From: Prauserella_A oleivorans
GTDB taxonomy: Bacteria > Actinomycetota > Actinomycetes > Mycobacteriales > Pseudonocardiaceae
Assembly: GCF_042685745.1 (NCBI RefSeq)
Contig: NZ_JBHUNT010000001.1
Span: 1,178,001-1,242,000 of the forward strand
Direction of reading: 5' to 3'
Length of the DNA stretch: 64,000 nt
This document shows positions 8,685 to 17,369 of this stretch, piece by piece; position 1 is the first letter of the stretch, and every line of letters begins with the position of its first letter. Both the position numbers and the translations under genes were made by a program. The notes beneath the pieces are model-generated. The model saw only the letters and a list, made by a program, of their open reading frames with translations, had not been told where the DNA came from and did no database searches.

Positions 8685-9508
8685 CCGCACCGACGACGAC
8701 GAGAACCCGGCAGCTCTGGCACGGCCTGGCGGACGTGCCCGCCGAGCTCGGGCCGCGCGTGGTGACCCTCGGCGTGTTCGACGGGGTGCACCGCGGGCAC
8801 GCCCAGCTGATCGGACGTGCCCTGGACACCGGGCGTGAACTCGGGTTGCCTACCGTGCTGGTGACCTTCGATCCGCACCCCGCGCGTGTCGTGGGGCTGC
8901 CGCGGGACACCGCCGCGCTCAGCACCATCGAGCGCCGGGCCGAGCTGGCGTGGGACCACGGCGTGGACCAGGTGTGCGTGCTGCCGTTCACGAAGACGTT
9001 CGCGCGGCTCGAGCCCGCCGAGTTCGTCACCGAGGTCCTCGTGGAACGACTGCGGGCCGCCGCTGTGGTGGTCGGCGAGAACTTCACCTTCGGCCACCGG
9101 GGCGCCGGCACGGTCGACACCTTGCGGTGGCTCGGCGATCGGCACGGCTTCCGCGTCCTCGGGGTGGAGCTCGTGCGGGGAGCCGACGGTGCGTTCTCGT
9201 CCACCTACATCCGCGGCTGCCTCCGGCGGGGAGATCTCGAGGGTGCCCGGAGAGCGCTCGGCCGCCCGCATCACCTCGACGGTTACCTCACGGCGGGCGG
9301 CGAGCTCGTCGTCCCGGAGCACACAGCGCTGCCCGCACCCGGCCGGTACGCCGGGCGCCTGGCGAGCCGGTGCACCGAGCACACCGTGGACACCGTGGAC
9401 ACCGTGGACACCGTGGACGTCGAGGTCACCCCGGACGGTCGGCTCGTCCTGCACCTGTCCCGGCCCCAGCCGGGCCCGGCAGGGCTGGACCTGCTCGCCA
9501 CTCGCTGA
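8681..9508 (+). CDS. FAD synthetase (RibF-like, adenylyltransferase domain only)
   Basis: A 275-residue nucleotidyltransferase related to the N-terminal half of RibF. It has the GVFDGVHRGH motif (about residues 29-38), TFDPHPARVV and STYIRGCLRRGD, which are FMN adenylyltransferase signatures. The C-terminal third keeps the GRPHHLDGYLT entry to a riboflavin-kinase fold but lacks the rest of the kinase signatures, so it probably makes FAD from FMN only. Four tandem 9-bp units (9383-9418) encode TVDTVDTVDTVD. It is the last gene after hpaC-hpaB-catA, suggesting it boosts the FAD supply for the flavin enzymes here. A housekeeping bifunctional RibF is expected elsewhere. Confidence 0.82.
   Translation: MTAPTTTRTRQLWHGLADVPAELGPRVVTLGVFDGVHRGHAQLIGRALDTGRELGLPTVLVTFDPHPARVVGLPRDTAALSTIERRAELAWDHGVDQVCVLPFTKTFARLEPAEFVTEVLVERLRAAAVVVGENFTFGHRGAGTVDTLRWLGDRHGFRVLGVELVRGADGAFSSTYIRGCLRRGDLEGARRALGRPHHLDGYLTAGGELVVPEHTALPAPGRYAGRLASRCTEHTVDTVDTVDTVDVEVTPDGRLVLHLSRPQPGPAGLDLLATR
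9383..9418 (+). repeat. four tandem 9-bp units inside FAD synthetase gene
   Basis: ACCGTGGAC is repeated four times without change, giving Thr-Val-Asp x4. Identical units suggest recent slippage expansion in a surface linker. Confidence 0.9.
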
Positions 9509-9517
9509 GCCGGGCGG

Positions 9518-10276
9518 TCAGCGCGCGGGCCACCCCGGCGCGCGGGGGATGCGCGGACCGATCACCGCACCGGCCACGGACAGCGCGGTGCCCGCCACCA
9601 GCAGCCACGGGCCCGCGTCGAGCTCGTCGAGGTGCTCACCGTTGTCGGTGAGGATGAAGAGGCTCACGACGTGATAGAGCAGGCAGAGGCCGGTGAGGAC
9701 GGAGATCAGGATGCGCGTCGGCCCGGTCCGGCCCTCCTGCAGGCTCTTTCTCGTCACGCCGCCGCGTTTCCGGATGCTCTCGCGCGAGCGGATGGCGCCG
9801 AGCGACCATGTCGCCGGGGCGACCGCCGCCACTCCGAGTGCGATGAAGACGCCCTGGGTCACGTAGAGCTCGATCCACCGGTCGTTGCCGTCGAGACCGG
9901 TGGCGGAGGCGGCGGCCGCCCGGATCGAGTCGTTGAGCTCGCTGAAGCTCACGTCGGATACCCACGGCAGCGCGAACAGGCCGAGGACGGCCAGCACCAC
10001 ACCCAGCAGAGCGGGAATGGCGCCCCAGCCGGGCAGCGTCAGCGGTGGCTCCTGACCGGGCGGCTGGTGCTGCAGGTAGGGCCGCGACGGGTAGGGCTGC
10101 TGCGGATGGGCAGGGTGTGGCGCCGGCTGCTGGTGCGGGTACGCCTGCTGCGGGTGGCCGTGCGGCCATGGTGCCTGTTGCCGCTGGGGCCACTGCTGTC
10201 CCTGCTGTCCCTGCTGCCACTGCTTTCCTGGACCGGGCTGCTGCGGATAACCGGGACCGGGACCTCCATAGGTCAT
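9518..10276 (-). CDS. Pro/Gln-rich N-terminus, four-helix membrane protein, unknown
   Basis: A 252-residue protein starting MTYGGPGPGYPQQ. Residues 1-80 are a low-complexity Pro/Gln/His/Tyr-rich cytoplasmic tail. Hydrophobic segments follow: ALLGVVLAVLGLFALPWV, GVFIALGVAAVAPATW, ILISVLTGLCLLYHVVSLFIL and WLLVAGTALSVAGAVIG. The loop between helices 1 and 2 contains LDGNDRW. An upstream in-frame ATG (10327) would add 17 residues but MTYGGPG is the more usual start of this protein class. Function is unknown. Confidence 0.8.
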   Translation of the reverse strand: MTYGGPGPGYPQQPGPGKQWQQGQQGQQWPQRQQAPWPHGHPQQAYPHQQPAPHPAHPQQPYPSRPYLQHQPPGQEPPLTLPGWGAIPALLGVVLAVLGLFALPWVSDVSFSELNDSIRAAAASATGLDGNDRWIELYVTQGVFIALGVAAVAPATWSLGAIRSRESIRKRGGVTRKSLQEGRTGPTRILISVLTGLCLLYHVVSLFILTDNGEHLDELDAGPWLLVAGTALSVAGAVIGPRIPRAPGWPAR

Positions 10277-10625
10277 GACTGCGGAGCTTAGCCGCGGGCC
10301 ACGTCGGCCGTGCCCGGTTACGGGCACCGCTGCCCGAACCGAGTGGCCGGCACGCCCCGAGCACCTCGTCTCGGTGGGTGTATCGCCTCAAACTCTCCCC
10401 CAAATGGGTGAGACTCACGGTGGCGCGTCACCGCTCGCGCGGCCTGCCCTCCTATCTTGTGCGCGCCCTGCTCCCCCCGGGGCGCCGCGGCGCCGGCCCC
10501 TGGACCCCCAGCGGGGGCCGGCGCCATCCCCTCCATCCCGTGGCCGGTTCGTGCCACGACCCGTGTTCGCGTGATCTCCCCACGTAGCGTCGGCCGGGTC
10601 AGCACAGGGAAAGGATGGGGTCGCG
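10277..10625. other. divergent intergenic region with strong GC hairpin
   Basis: These 349 bp separate the divergent membrane-protein and lipoprotein genes. The one clear structure is a perfect 12-bp stem, GGCGCCGGCCCC (10489-10500) with GGGGCCGGCGCC (10514-10525), and a 13-nt loop. There is no T-run after it, so it is not a canonical terminator. No gene is supported here. Confidence 0.6.
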
Positions 10626-11888
10626 ATGCGCATTCGCCCGGCCGCCATGTTCGCCGTCGGTCTGCTTCTCGTCGCGGGGTGTTCGACCGGGGGCCAGGCC
10701 GAACCCGCCCGGCCGGAGGCGCCGCCACCGACCAGGGCGCTCGTCACCTGGTCGGAGACCGTGTGCTCGAACCTGAGTACCGTCGACAGCCTTCGCGAGA
10801 AGCACGCATCCACGTACTACGCCATGCAGGTCGCATCCGATGTGGACACCGTCCTGGCGTCCTTGCGCGACCTCGAGCCCTCGCGAGTCAAGCCGGCCGA
10901 CGACTACGTCACCACGCTGACGCGCCGGCTCGAGCGGCTCCGGGAGCAGCTGCCGCAGGACGGCACGGCACCGCCGCCGGATCCGCGCCGCGTCACCGAG
11001 CTGATCGAGGGCCTCGGCAAGCAGCAGCCCGAACTCGCCAGGCTCGCCGCGCGGACGCGCTCGCTGGCGCCGTCGTACCACCTCGCTCCGAGCTGCAACC
11101 CGCTGAAGCCGCGGCCCGAGCTGTCGACGGCCGCCACCCGCCCGCTGGTGCGCTGGGCCGACACCATGTGCGAGGTGCTCACCTCGGTCCGCACGGTGCC
11201 GGAACCGGGCGACGAGCTGCTGAAGCACCCGAGCTTCGCACGGTTCGAGAGCATGGAGTTGTCGTCCTATCTCACGTCCGTGCCGTCGCAGGTGCGGTCC
11301 CTCGGGCAACCGCTGACGGAGCTGCCCCGGACCGGGATCGCCGAGGCGGACGCCTACCGGTCGGCACTGCGCACGGCCATCGACGCGGCAGCGGCTCGGC
11401 TGCCCGAGGACTCCGCCACGATGGCCTTCGACCTCTACGACCTGCCGATCGAGCAGCTGCGGGCGCGAGCGCGCGAGATGGCCGGCGTCGTCACGGCGAT
11501 CAGGCCGCCGGGGCCGGACCTGTCCGCACTTGCCCGGAAGCACCCGGCACTCGCCGCCTCCTACGACCTCGCGCCGACGTGCGAACCGGCCGATGTCACA
11601 CCGTCCCGGGCCGAAACCCTGCCGCAGGCCCGCAACGGCACCGATGTCGCCGCGTGCCGGGGCGGCACCTGCCAGATCGAGGTGTCGGCGCCGGTGGACG
11701 TCACCGTGCGCGGCACCGTCTTCACGATCGCCGTGAGCGACGGGACCGTGTGGATTGCCGGCGGCAGCGGCCTGATCCGGCTCAGCGGTGCGGGTACCGC
11801 GCAGTTCGGTACGGGTGGGGTGAGGGTGACCTTCTCGGTGGCGGAGATGACCGACACCGCCGCGGTGCTGGACGTCTCGGCGAAGTGA
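10626..11888 (+). CDS. secreted lipoprotein, unknown function
   Basis: A 420-residue protein with a lipoprotein signal peptide: MRIRPAAM, a hydrophobic core and the lipobox LVAGC with Cys19. The mature part contains two similar helical modules, each opening with LV.W.(E/D)T.C (about 40 and 173) and closing with PSYHLAPSCNP (about 150) or ASYDLAPTCEP (about 315). This is an internal duplication with conserved cysteines. The C-terminal 90 residues read as a beta-rich tail with CRGGTCQIEV. It is probably anchored outside the membrane. The family is not recognised. Confidence 0.82.
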   Translation: MRIRPAAMFAVGLLLVAGCSTGGQAEPARPEAPPPTRALVTWSETVCSNLSTVDSLREKHASTYYAMQVASDVDTVLASLRDLEPSRVKPADDYVTTLTRRLERLREQLPQDGTAPPPDPRRVTELIEGLGKQQPELARLAARTRSLAPSYHLAPSCNPLKPRPELSTAATRPLVRWADTMCEVLTSVRTVPEPGDELLKHPSFARFESMELSSYLTSVPSQVRSLGQPLTELPRTGIAEADAYRSALRTAIDAAAARLPEDSATMAFDLYDLPIEQLRARAREMAGVVTAIRPPGPDLSALARKHPALAASYDLAPTCEPADVTPSRAETLPQARNGTDVAACRGGTCQIEVSAPVDVTVRGTVFTIAVSDGTVWIAGGSGLIRLSGAGTAQFGTGGVRVTFSVAEMTDTAAVLDVSAK

Positions 11889-11915
11889 GCGCACCCGGCA
11901 GGCGGGCCCGGCGGT

Positions 11916-13418
11916 TCACCGCGAGGCGACCGCACGGGCCCGCTTCCGGAACAGCGCCCGGCCCGCCGGAGCGAGCAGCGCCACCGCCACGACGCACCAC
12001 AGCACGATCGTGATCGGACCGGACAGCAGAATCGACGGGTCTCCTTCGGACAGCGTCAGGGCGCGCCGAAGTTGCTGCTCGGCCAGCGGACCGAGGATCA
12101 GCCCGACGATCGCCGGCGCGACGGGTATCGCGGCCTCACGCATGAGCAGGCCGAGCAACCCGAGAGCGCACAGAACAACGAGGTCGACCGTCGTCCCGCC
12201 CGCCGCGTAGGTGCCCAGTGTCGCGAAGACCAGCACGCCCGCGTAAATGCCGTACGACGGGATGGTGAGCAGCTTCGCCCACATCCGGACCAGCGGCAGG
12301 TTCAGCACGAGCAGCATCACGTTGCCGACATAGAGGCTCGCGATGAGTGTCCACACGAGTGGTCCGGATTCGGTGAACAGCTGGGGCCCCGGTTGCAGGC
12401 CGTACGACTGGAACGCGGTCAGGATGACGGCGGCGGTGGCTGAGGTGGGCAGCCCGATGGTGAGCAGCGGTACCAGAACGCCCGCCGCGGCGGCGTTGTT
12501 GGCCGATTCCGGTCCGGCGACGCCTTCGATCGCACCCTTGCCGAACTCCTCCGGGTGCTTGGTGAGCTTCTTCTCCACGCTGTAGCTGAGGAAGGTCGGC
12601 ACCTCGGCGCCGCCCGCGGGCAGACTCCCGATCGGGAAGCCCAGCGCAGTACCGCGCAGCCAGGCGGGCCACGACCGGCGAAAGTCCGATCTGGACAGAA
12701 TCGCTCGTTCGCGCAGTGGCTGGACGGTGCTGTGCCCGGTACCGGCGAGCAGGTGCTGGAACGCCTCGCTCAGCGCGAAGAGCGCCACGACGACAATGAC
12801 GACGTCGATGCCGTCGAGCAGTGAGTCGATGCCGAACACCATGCGCGGCTGGCCACTCTGCGAGTCGATGCCGACGAGCCCGAGGGTCAACCCCACCAAC
12901 AGGCTCGCGGCGCCCTTGAGCAGGCTCCGGCCGAGCAGCGCGCTCACCGTCACGAACGCCAGCGCCATCAGCGCGACGTACTCCGGCGGGCCGAAGCCGG
13001 TCGCGAAGTCCGACAACACCGGCGCGAGGAACGTCAGAGCGACCGTGCCGATCGTGCCTGCCACGAAGCTGCCGAGGGCTGCCGTCGCGAGCGCCGCGGC
13101 CGCCCGGCCCGCCCGCGCCATCTTGTTGCCCTCCAGCGCGGAGATCATGGACGCGCTCTCGCCGGGGGTATTGAGCAGGATCGACGTCGTGGAGCCGCCG
13201 TACATGCCGCCGTAGTAGATGCCCGCGAACAGGATGAGCGCACTCGCGGGGTCGAGCCGGAACGTGATGGGCAACAGCAGCGCGACCGTGAGCGCCGGTC
13301 CGATGCCGGGCAGCACGCCGACGGCCGTGCCGATGGTGACGCCCACCAGAGCCCACAGCAGGTGGCCGGGTGTGAGCGCGGCGGCGAATCCGTCGAGCAG
13401 GAGTCCGATCTGGTCCAT
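11916..13418 (-). CDS. tctA: tripartite tricarboxylate transporter, large permease TctA
   Basis: A 500-residue, about 12-helix membrane protein. It has the TctA hallmarks GVLPGIGPALTVALLLPITF near residue 35-55, GIYYGGMYGGSTTSILLNTPGE and the later GLPTSATAAVILTAF. It forms the secondary-transport channel for citrate or another tricarboxylate with TctB and the periplasmic-type binding protein TctC. The start abuts the tctB stop. The operon order on the minus strand is tctC-tctB-tctA. Confidence 0.95.
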   Translation of the reverse strand: MDQIGLLLDGFAAALTPGHLLWALVGVTIGTAVGVLPGIGPALTVALLLPITFRLDPASALILFAGIYYGGMYGGSTTSILLNTPGESASMISALEGNKMARAGRAAAALATAALGSFVAGTIGTVALTFLAPVLSDFATGFGPPEYVALMALAFVTVSALLGRSLLKGAASLLVGLTLGLVGIDSQSGQPRMVFGIDSLLDGIDVVIVVVALFALSEAFQHLLAGTGHSTVQPLRERAILSRSDFRRSWPAWLRGTALGFPIGSLPAGGAEVPTFLSYSVEKKLTKHPEEFGKGAIEGVAGPESANNAAAAGVLVPLLTIGLPTSATAAVILTAFQSYGLQPGPQLFTESGPLVWTLIASLYVGNVMLLVLNLPLVRMWAKLLTIPSYGIYAGVLVFATLGTYAAGGTTVDLVVLCALGLLGLLMREAAIPVAPAIVGLILGPLAEQQLRRALTLSEGDPSILLSGPITIVLWCVVAVALLAPAGRALFRKRARAVASR

Positions 13419-13940
13419 TCAGAACCCCCAGGGCCCGGTCGGCAACGTCAGGCCGATGAGCCGGTCGAAGACGAGGAAGACGATCCCGGCCAATGCCCAG
13501 CCGTAGGCGATCGCCTGTGTGACGCGCGGCGCGCCGAGCAGGACAGCCGTGACCGTGAACAAGGCCGCGGAGCAGAGCACGTAGCCGAGCACGGGCAGCA
13601 GCAGCGCGAACGCCACGAGCACACCCACCATGGCGCCGAGCCGCAGGGTTCCGTGCGGAGGCCGCTCCGCGCCCGGCCGGGTCTCGCGAAGCTCCGAGCG
13701 GGCCCGCACGAGCAGTCCGGCCCCGACGACACCCAGTAGGACACCGACCGGCAGCGGCACGGCGGCCGGCCCCACGACGCCGGACGTGTCGGGCAGCCGG
13801 ACCGCGTCCACGATCACCAGCACGGCTCCCACCAGCATCAGCCCGCCGAAGAGAGCGGACGCGCGGGCCGTTCTGCGGTCGGTGCCGCTTTCCTCGGTGC
13901 CGGTGTCCGCCACCGGCTTGACGTCGGTCATGCTGATCAC
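13419..13940 (-). CDS. tctB: tripartite tricarboxylate transporter, small permease TctB
   Basis: A 173-residue protein with four hydrophobic segments (ALFGGLMLVGAVLVIVDAV, VPLPVGVLLGVVGAGLLV, LGAMVGVLVAFALLLPVLGYVLCS, AYGWALAGIVFLVFDRLIG), the size and layout of TctB. Its start overlaps the tctC stop by 4 bp and its stop is flush with the tctA start. Confidence 0.9.
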   Translation of the reverse strand: MISMTDVKPVADTGTEESGTDRRTARASALFGGLMLVGAVLVIVDAVRLPDTSGVVGPAAVPLPVGVLLGVVGAGLLVRARSELRETRPGAERPPHGTLRLGAMVGVLVAFALLLPVLGYVLCSAALFTVTAVLLGAPRVTQAIAYGWALAGIVFLVFDRLIGLTLPTGPWGF

Positions 13941-14983
13941 CCCAGTCCGATCTCGTCGAGCACCTGGGACACCCGTTGCTGTTCGGAGCGCACGAATCGC
14001 TCGAACTCCGGGCCGGCGAGTGTCGCGTCACCCCAACCCCGGCGCGCGAGCGCGTCCCGCCACGCCTGGGTCCGCGTCATGTCGAGCAGCAGGCGCTCCA
14101 AGGCACGTTCGTGCTCGTCGCTGATGCCGTGGGGGGCGACGACACCGCGCCAGTTCTGCAGTTCGACGTCGAGCCCGCCTTCCCGCAACGTGGGTACGCC
14201 GGGCAGAGCCGGCAGCCGTTCCGGGCTGGACACCGCGAGCGCGCGCACGGTGCCCGCCTCGATCTGCGGCTGGATCTCGGACACTCCCGAGATCCCGATC
14301 GTCGCGCGTCCGGACAGCAACGTGGTGAGCGCTTCTCCGCCGCCCGAGTGCGCGACGTAGCTGACGTCGGCGGGGTTCGCACCGACGGCCTTGGCGAGCA
14401 GCCCGGCGAGGATCTGCTCGACTCCGCCCGCGGACCCGCCCGCGATCGACACCGACGGCAGGTCCTCGCGCATCGCGGCGGCCAGGTCGCCCGTGTCGCG
14501 CAGCGGCGAGCTGGTGGGCACGACGATCGCCTGATAGTCGGTGGTGAGCCGCACCAGTGGCGTCGTGTCGGCGAGCGAGTATTCGGCGCCGTTGGCCTTG
14601 ACGGCACCGACCATGATCAACCCGGTGGTGAGCAGCTGCGTCGGGTCGCCCTCGAACCGCACGAACTGGCTGAGTCCGATCGTGCCGCCGGCTCCCGCGA
14701 CGTTGTAGACCTCGGTGCGCCCGACCAGTTCGCGGAGCGCGCCCTGCATCTCCCGGGACGTCTGGTCCCAGCCGCCGCCGGGCGCAGCGGGCGCCATGAT
14801 CCGCAGCTGTTGGCCGCCCAGCACGTCCTGCACGGTCGCCCCGGCGTGGGATTCTCCGGCCGGCGCGGTCGCCACGACGGCTCCGGTGACCAGCATGGCC
14901 ACCGCCCACGGGATCCAGCGCGTCATCCGCCGGGTGCGTGGTTGCCTGCCCTCGGGCCCTGGTGGAGAGCCTCGTTGCTCCAT
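13937..14983 (-). CDS. tctC: tricarboxylate-binding protein TctC (Bug family)
   Basis: A 348-residue secreted solute-binding protein. A long cationic N-region (to about residue 26) is followed by the hydrophobic core WAVAMLVTGAVVATAPAG and a signal-peptidase region near AGA. The Bug-family patterns are LRIMAPAAPGGGWDQTSREMQ, NVAGAGGTIGLSQFVR and VSYVAHSGGGEALTTLLSGRA. The ligand is probably a tricarboxylate, given the divergent tcuA gene, but the sequence does not fix it. Confidence 0.92.
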   Translation of the reverse strand: MEQRGSPPGPEGRQPRTRRMTRWIPWAVAMLVTGAVVATAPAGESHAGATVQDVLGGQQLRIMAPAAPGGGWDQTSREMQGALRELVGRTEVYNVAGAGGTIGLSQFVRFEGDPTQLLTTGLIMVGAVKANGAEYSLADTTPLVRLTTDYQAIVVPTSSPLRDTGDLAAAMREDLPSVSIAGGSAGGVEQILAGLLAKAVGANPADVSYVAHSGGGEALTTLLSGRATIGISGVSEIQPQIEAGTVRALAVSSPERLPALPGVPTLREGGLDVELQNWRGVVAPHGISDEHERALERLLLDMTRTQAWRDALARRGWGDATLAGPEFERFVRSEQQRVSQVLDEIGLG

Positions 14984-15024
14984 CGAACGTCCTTCGGTCG
15001 TTGACTCGACGCTTCTGGATACGT

Positions 15025-15051
15025 CTGTATACAGTGGTGTTCAACTGTTGA
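15025..15051. promoter_or_regulatory. palindromic operators between tctC and tcuA
   Basis: CTGTATACAG (15025-15034) is a perfect 10-bp palindrome and TCAACTGTTGA (15041-15051) a perfect 11-bp one. Both lie in the 85-bp divergent promoter. GntR/FCD regulators often bind such short palindromes, and one is encoded downstream of tcuA. Confidence 0.55.
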
Positions 15052-15068
15052 CAAGCCTTGGAGGTTCG

Positions 15069-16565
15069 ATGACGCAGGCCGTATCCGGGTCCGGACTCGG
15101 TACCGAGCACGTCGATGTGGTCGTCGTCGGCGGCGGCAACGCCGGCTTCAGCGCGGCGCACGCCGCGGCCGAGCGCGGACGGCGCGTTCTGCTGCTGGAG
15201 AAGGGAAGTCGGGGCCAGGAGGGTGGCAACAGCTACTACACCGCCGGCGCGGTGCGCGTGGCTCACGACGGCCTGGCCTCTGTCGCCGATCTGCTCGATC
15301 CTGACGAGCGGCACGCCATCAGCGACCTGCCCCCGTACCCGCCCGAGCAGTTCCGCGCCGACATGGCCAAGGTGACCTCGGGCCGCAATGATCCCGAGCT
15401 CACCGAGGTCCTCGTCTCCGAGAGTCAGGACACCCTGCGCTGGCTGCACTCCAAGGGCCTGCGTTACCGGCTGATGTACGAGCGCCAGGCCTACCCCGAC
15501 TCGCGGGGACGCCAGGTGTTCTGGGGCGGACTCGCCATCGGCAGCACCGGCGGTGGCAAGGGCCTGATGGAGCAGCACACCGAGGCCGCGCGGCGGGAGG
15601 GCGTCGAGATTCGCTACGGCGTGCGGGCGCGCGATCTGCTGCGGGAGGGCGGTCGCATCGTCGGACTCACCTGGACCGCCGAGAACGGCGAGAGCGGGAC
15701 CGTGCGTGCCGAGTCGGTGGTGCTCGCGGCCGGTGGCTTCGAGGCGAATCCCGAGCTGCGGGAGCGGCATCTCGGTGCCGGCTGGCAGCGCGCGAAGGTG
15801 CGCGGCACACCCCTCAACACCGGGGACATGCTCTCCGCCGCCATCGCCGCGGGCGCGGACACCTACGGCGACTGGTCCACCTGCCACAGTGTCGCCTGGG
15901 ACGCGTGGGCGGCGGACAACGAGAGCAACCGCGAGCTGACCAACCAGCTCACCCGCGGCGGCTATCCGCTCGGCATCGTGGTGAACAAGCGCGGCGAGCG
16001 GTTCGTCGACGAGGGCGCCGACTTCCGCAACTACACCTACGCCCAGTACGGGGCGCGCATCCTGGCTCAGCCGGACGGACTCGCGTTCCAGCTCTTCGAC
16101 GCGCAGACCCGGCCGATGCTGCGCACGGAGGAGTACGACATGCCCGGCGTGTCCGTCGTGACGGCCGACACGCTCGACGAGCTCGCGGCGGGCATCGGGG
16201 TCGATGCCGATGCGCTCGCGCGCACCGTTGCCGAGTTCAACAAGTCGATCGACACCGACGTGCCACTCGACATCGCCGTGAAGGACGGCAGGGCCGCGCA
16301 TGTCGACCCGCCCAAGTCCAACTGGGCGATTCCGCTCGAGAAGGCGCCCTTCTACGCGTTCCCGGTGACGTGTGGCATCACGTTCACGTTCGGTGGCCTG
16401 CGTGCCGACCCGCACGGCCGGGTGCTGGACGGCTCCGGTGAGCCGATCCCGGGGCTCTACGTCTGTGGAGAGATGCTCGGCGGGTTGTTCAGCGGCAACT
16501 ACCCCGGCGGCACCGGCCTCACCTCTGGCGCGGTGTTCGGACGCCGGGCTGGGACACTGGCGTAG
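15069..16565 (+). CDS. tcuA: FAD-dependent tricarballylate dehydrogenase-like protein TcuA
   Basis: A 498-residue flavoprotein of the fumarate reductase/succinate dehydrogenase type. It has the FAD motif GGGNAG (21-26), then KGSRGQEGGNSYYTAGAVR, STGGGKGLMEQHTEAARREGVEIRYG and a C-terminal FSGNYPGGTGLTSGAVFGRRAG. The GGNSYYTAGA wording and the tricarboxylate transporter next door point to TcuA, which oxidises tricarballylate to cis-aconitate. No TcuB iron-sulfur partner is seen nearby. The start has ggaggttcg before ATG 15069. Confidence 0.85.
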   Translation: MTQAVSGSGLGTEHVDVVVVGGGNAGFSAAHAAAERGRRVLLLEKGSRGQEGGNSYYTAGAVRVAHDGLASVADLLDPDERHAISDLPPYPPEQFRADMAKVTSGRNDPELTEVLVSESQDTLRWLHSKGLRYRLMYERQAYPDSRGRQVFWGGLAIGSTGGGKGLMEQHTEAARREGVEIRYGVRARDLLREGGRIVGLTWTAENGESGTVRAESVVLAAGGFEANPELRERHLGAGWQRAKVRGTPLNTGDMLSAAIAAGADTYGDWSTCHSVAWDAWAADNESNRELTNQLTRGGYPLGIVVNKRGERFVDEGADFRNYTYAQYGARILAQPDGLAFQLFDAQTRPMLRTEEYDMPGVSVVTADTLDELAAGIGVDADALARTVAEFNKSIDTDVPLDIAVKDGRAAHVDPPKSNWAIPLEKAPFYAFPVTCGITFTFGGLRADPHGRVLDGSGEPIPGLYVCGEMLGGLFSGNYPGGTGLTSGAVFGRRAGTLA

Positions 16566-16601
16566 CAGAACACCGACCGAGACCAGGAGCGGAACCCGGC
16601 G

Positions 16602-17264
16602 ATGGCAGGCAGCGGCACAGGGCGAACCGACGCGCAAACCGTGTACGCACAGTTGCGCGCGGAGATCCTCTCCGGCGCCGTCTCGCCGGGTGACCCGCTA
16701 CGGGAGATCGCGCTCGCGAACCGGTTCGGTGTCTCCCGCACACCGGTGCGGGAGGCGCTGCGGCGACTGGAACAGGACCGGCTCCTCGTCGCGGGTACCC
16801 GCGGCATGGAGGTGCGCAGCATCGATCCCGAGGAGGTCGTGCAGGTCTACGACATGCGCGTGCTCCTCGAGGCCGAGGCGGCCGGGCAAGCTGCCTCGGC
16901 CCGGCGCACCACCGACCTGCTGCGGCTGGAGGGCCTGCTCGCCCGCGACCGCGATTTGACCGACCCCGACGACGCCACGCGCATGCGCACCAACCTCGAG
17001 TTCCACGCCGCCCTCTGGCGGGCGACGCACAACCCGGTGCTCATCGACCTGCTCGAACGGCTCACCGGGCACCTTGTTCACGCGCCCCGCTCCACGCTCT
17101 CGGTCGGCGACCGGTGGCGGGAGGCGCTCGACGAGCACGAGGCCCTGCTGAGCGCGGTCCGGGACAAGGACGAGGCCCGCGCCAGGGCGATCGCGGCCGA
17201 CCACATGAACACGGCCCGCGCGATCCGGCTGAAACTGTTGCGCGAGGCGGCAACCCAGTCCTGA
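16602..17264 (+). CDS. GntR-family (FCD) transcriptional regulator
   Basis: A 220-residue regulator. The winged helix-turn-helix covers about residues 8-75 (LRAEILSGAVSPGDPLREIALANRFGVSRTPVREALRRL), and the all-helical FCD ligand domain about 85-215 with metal-site-like residues in RTNLEFHAALWRATHN and ADHMNTARAIR. It lies 36 bp after tcuA in the same direction and probably controls the tcu/tct divergon in response to a tricarboxylate. Confidence 0.9.
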   Translation: MAGSGTGRTDAQTVYAQLRAEILSGAVSPGDPLREIALANRFGVSRTPVREALRRLEQDRLLVAGTRGMEVRSIDPEEVVQVYDMRVLLEAEAAGQAASARRTTDLLRLEGLLARDRDLTDPDDATRMRTNLEFHAALWRATHNPVLIDLLERLTGHLVHAPRSTLSVGDRWREALDEHEALLSAVRDKDEARARAIAADHMNTARAIRLKLLREAATQS

Positions 17265-17285
17265 CGGGCGTGCCGTGCGTGCCGG

Positions 17286-17369
17286 CGAGGCGTGTTGCGC
17301 GTTCCGGTTGCCGTGTCTGCGGTTCGGGTAGCCGTGTCGCCCGTTCCCGTTGCCGTGTCGGCCGTTGCT
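17286..17369 (+). repeat. 21-bp tandem repeat array, locus 1
   Basis: Three clear 21-bp units (17307, 17328, 17349) and one degenerate unit upstream. The unit reads GTNGCCGTGTCNGCCGT plus four variable bases. The array begins about 20 bp after the GntR stop, runs in the sense direction of that gene, and ends at the arsC stop codon. Confidence 0.85.

Noticed and set aside
10489..10525. Strong hairpin considered as a terminator
   Set aside because: It lies between divergent genes with no T-run, so nothing is left to terminate; kept only as a structure.
14028..16637. Very long minus-strand open frame over tctC, tcuA and the start of the GntR gene
   Set aside because: Arg/Ala/Gly-rich text without domains, opposite genes with clear motifs; a by-product of high GC.
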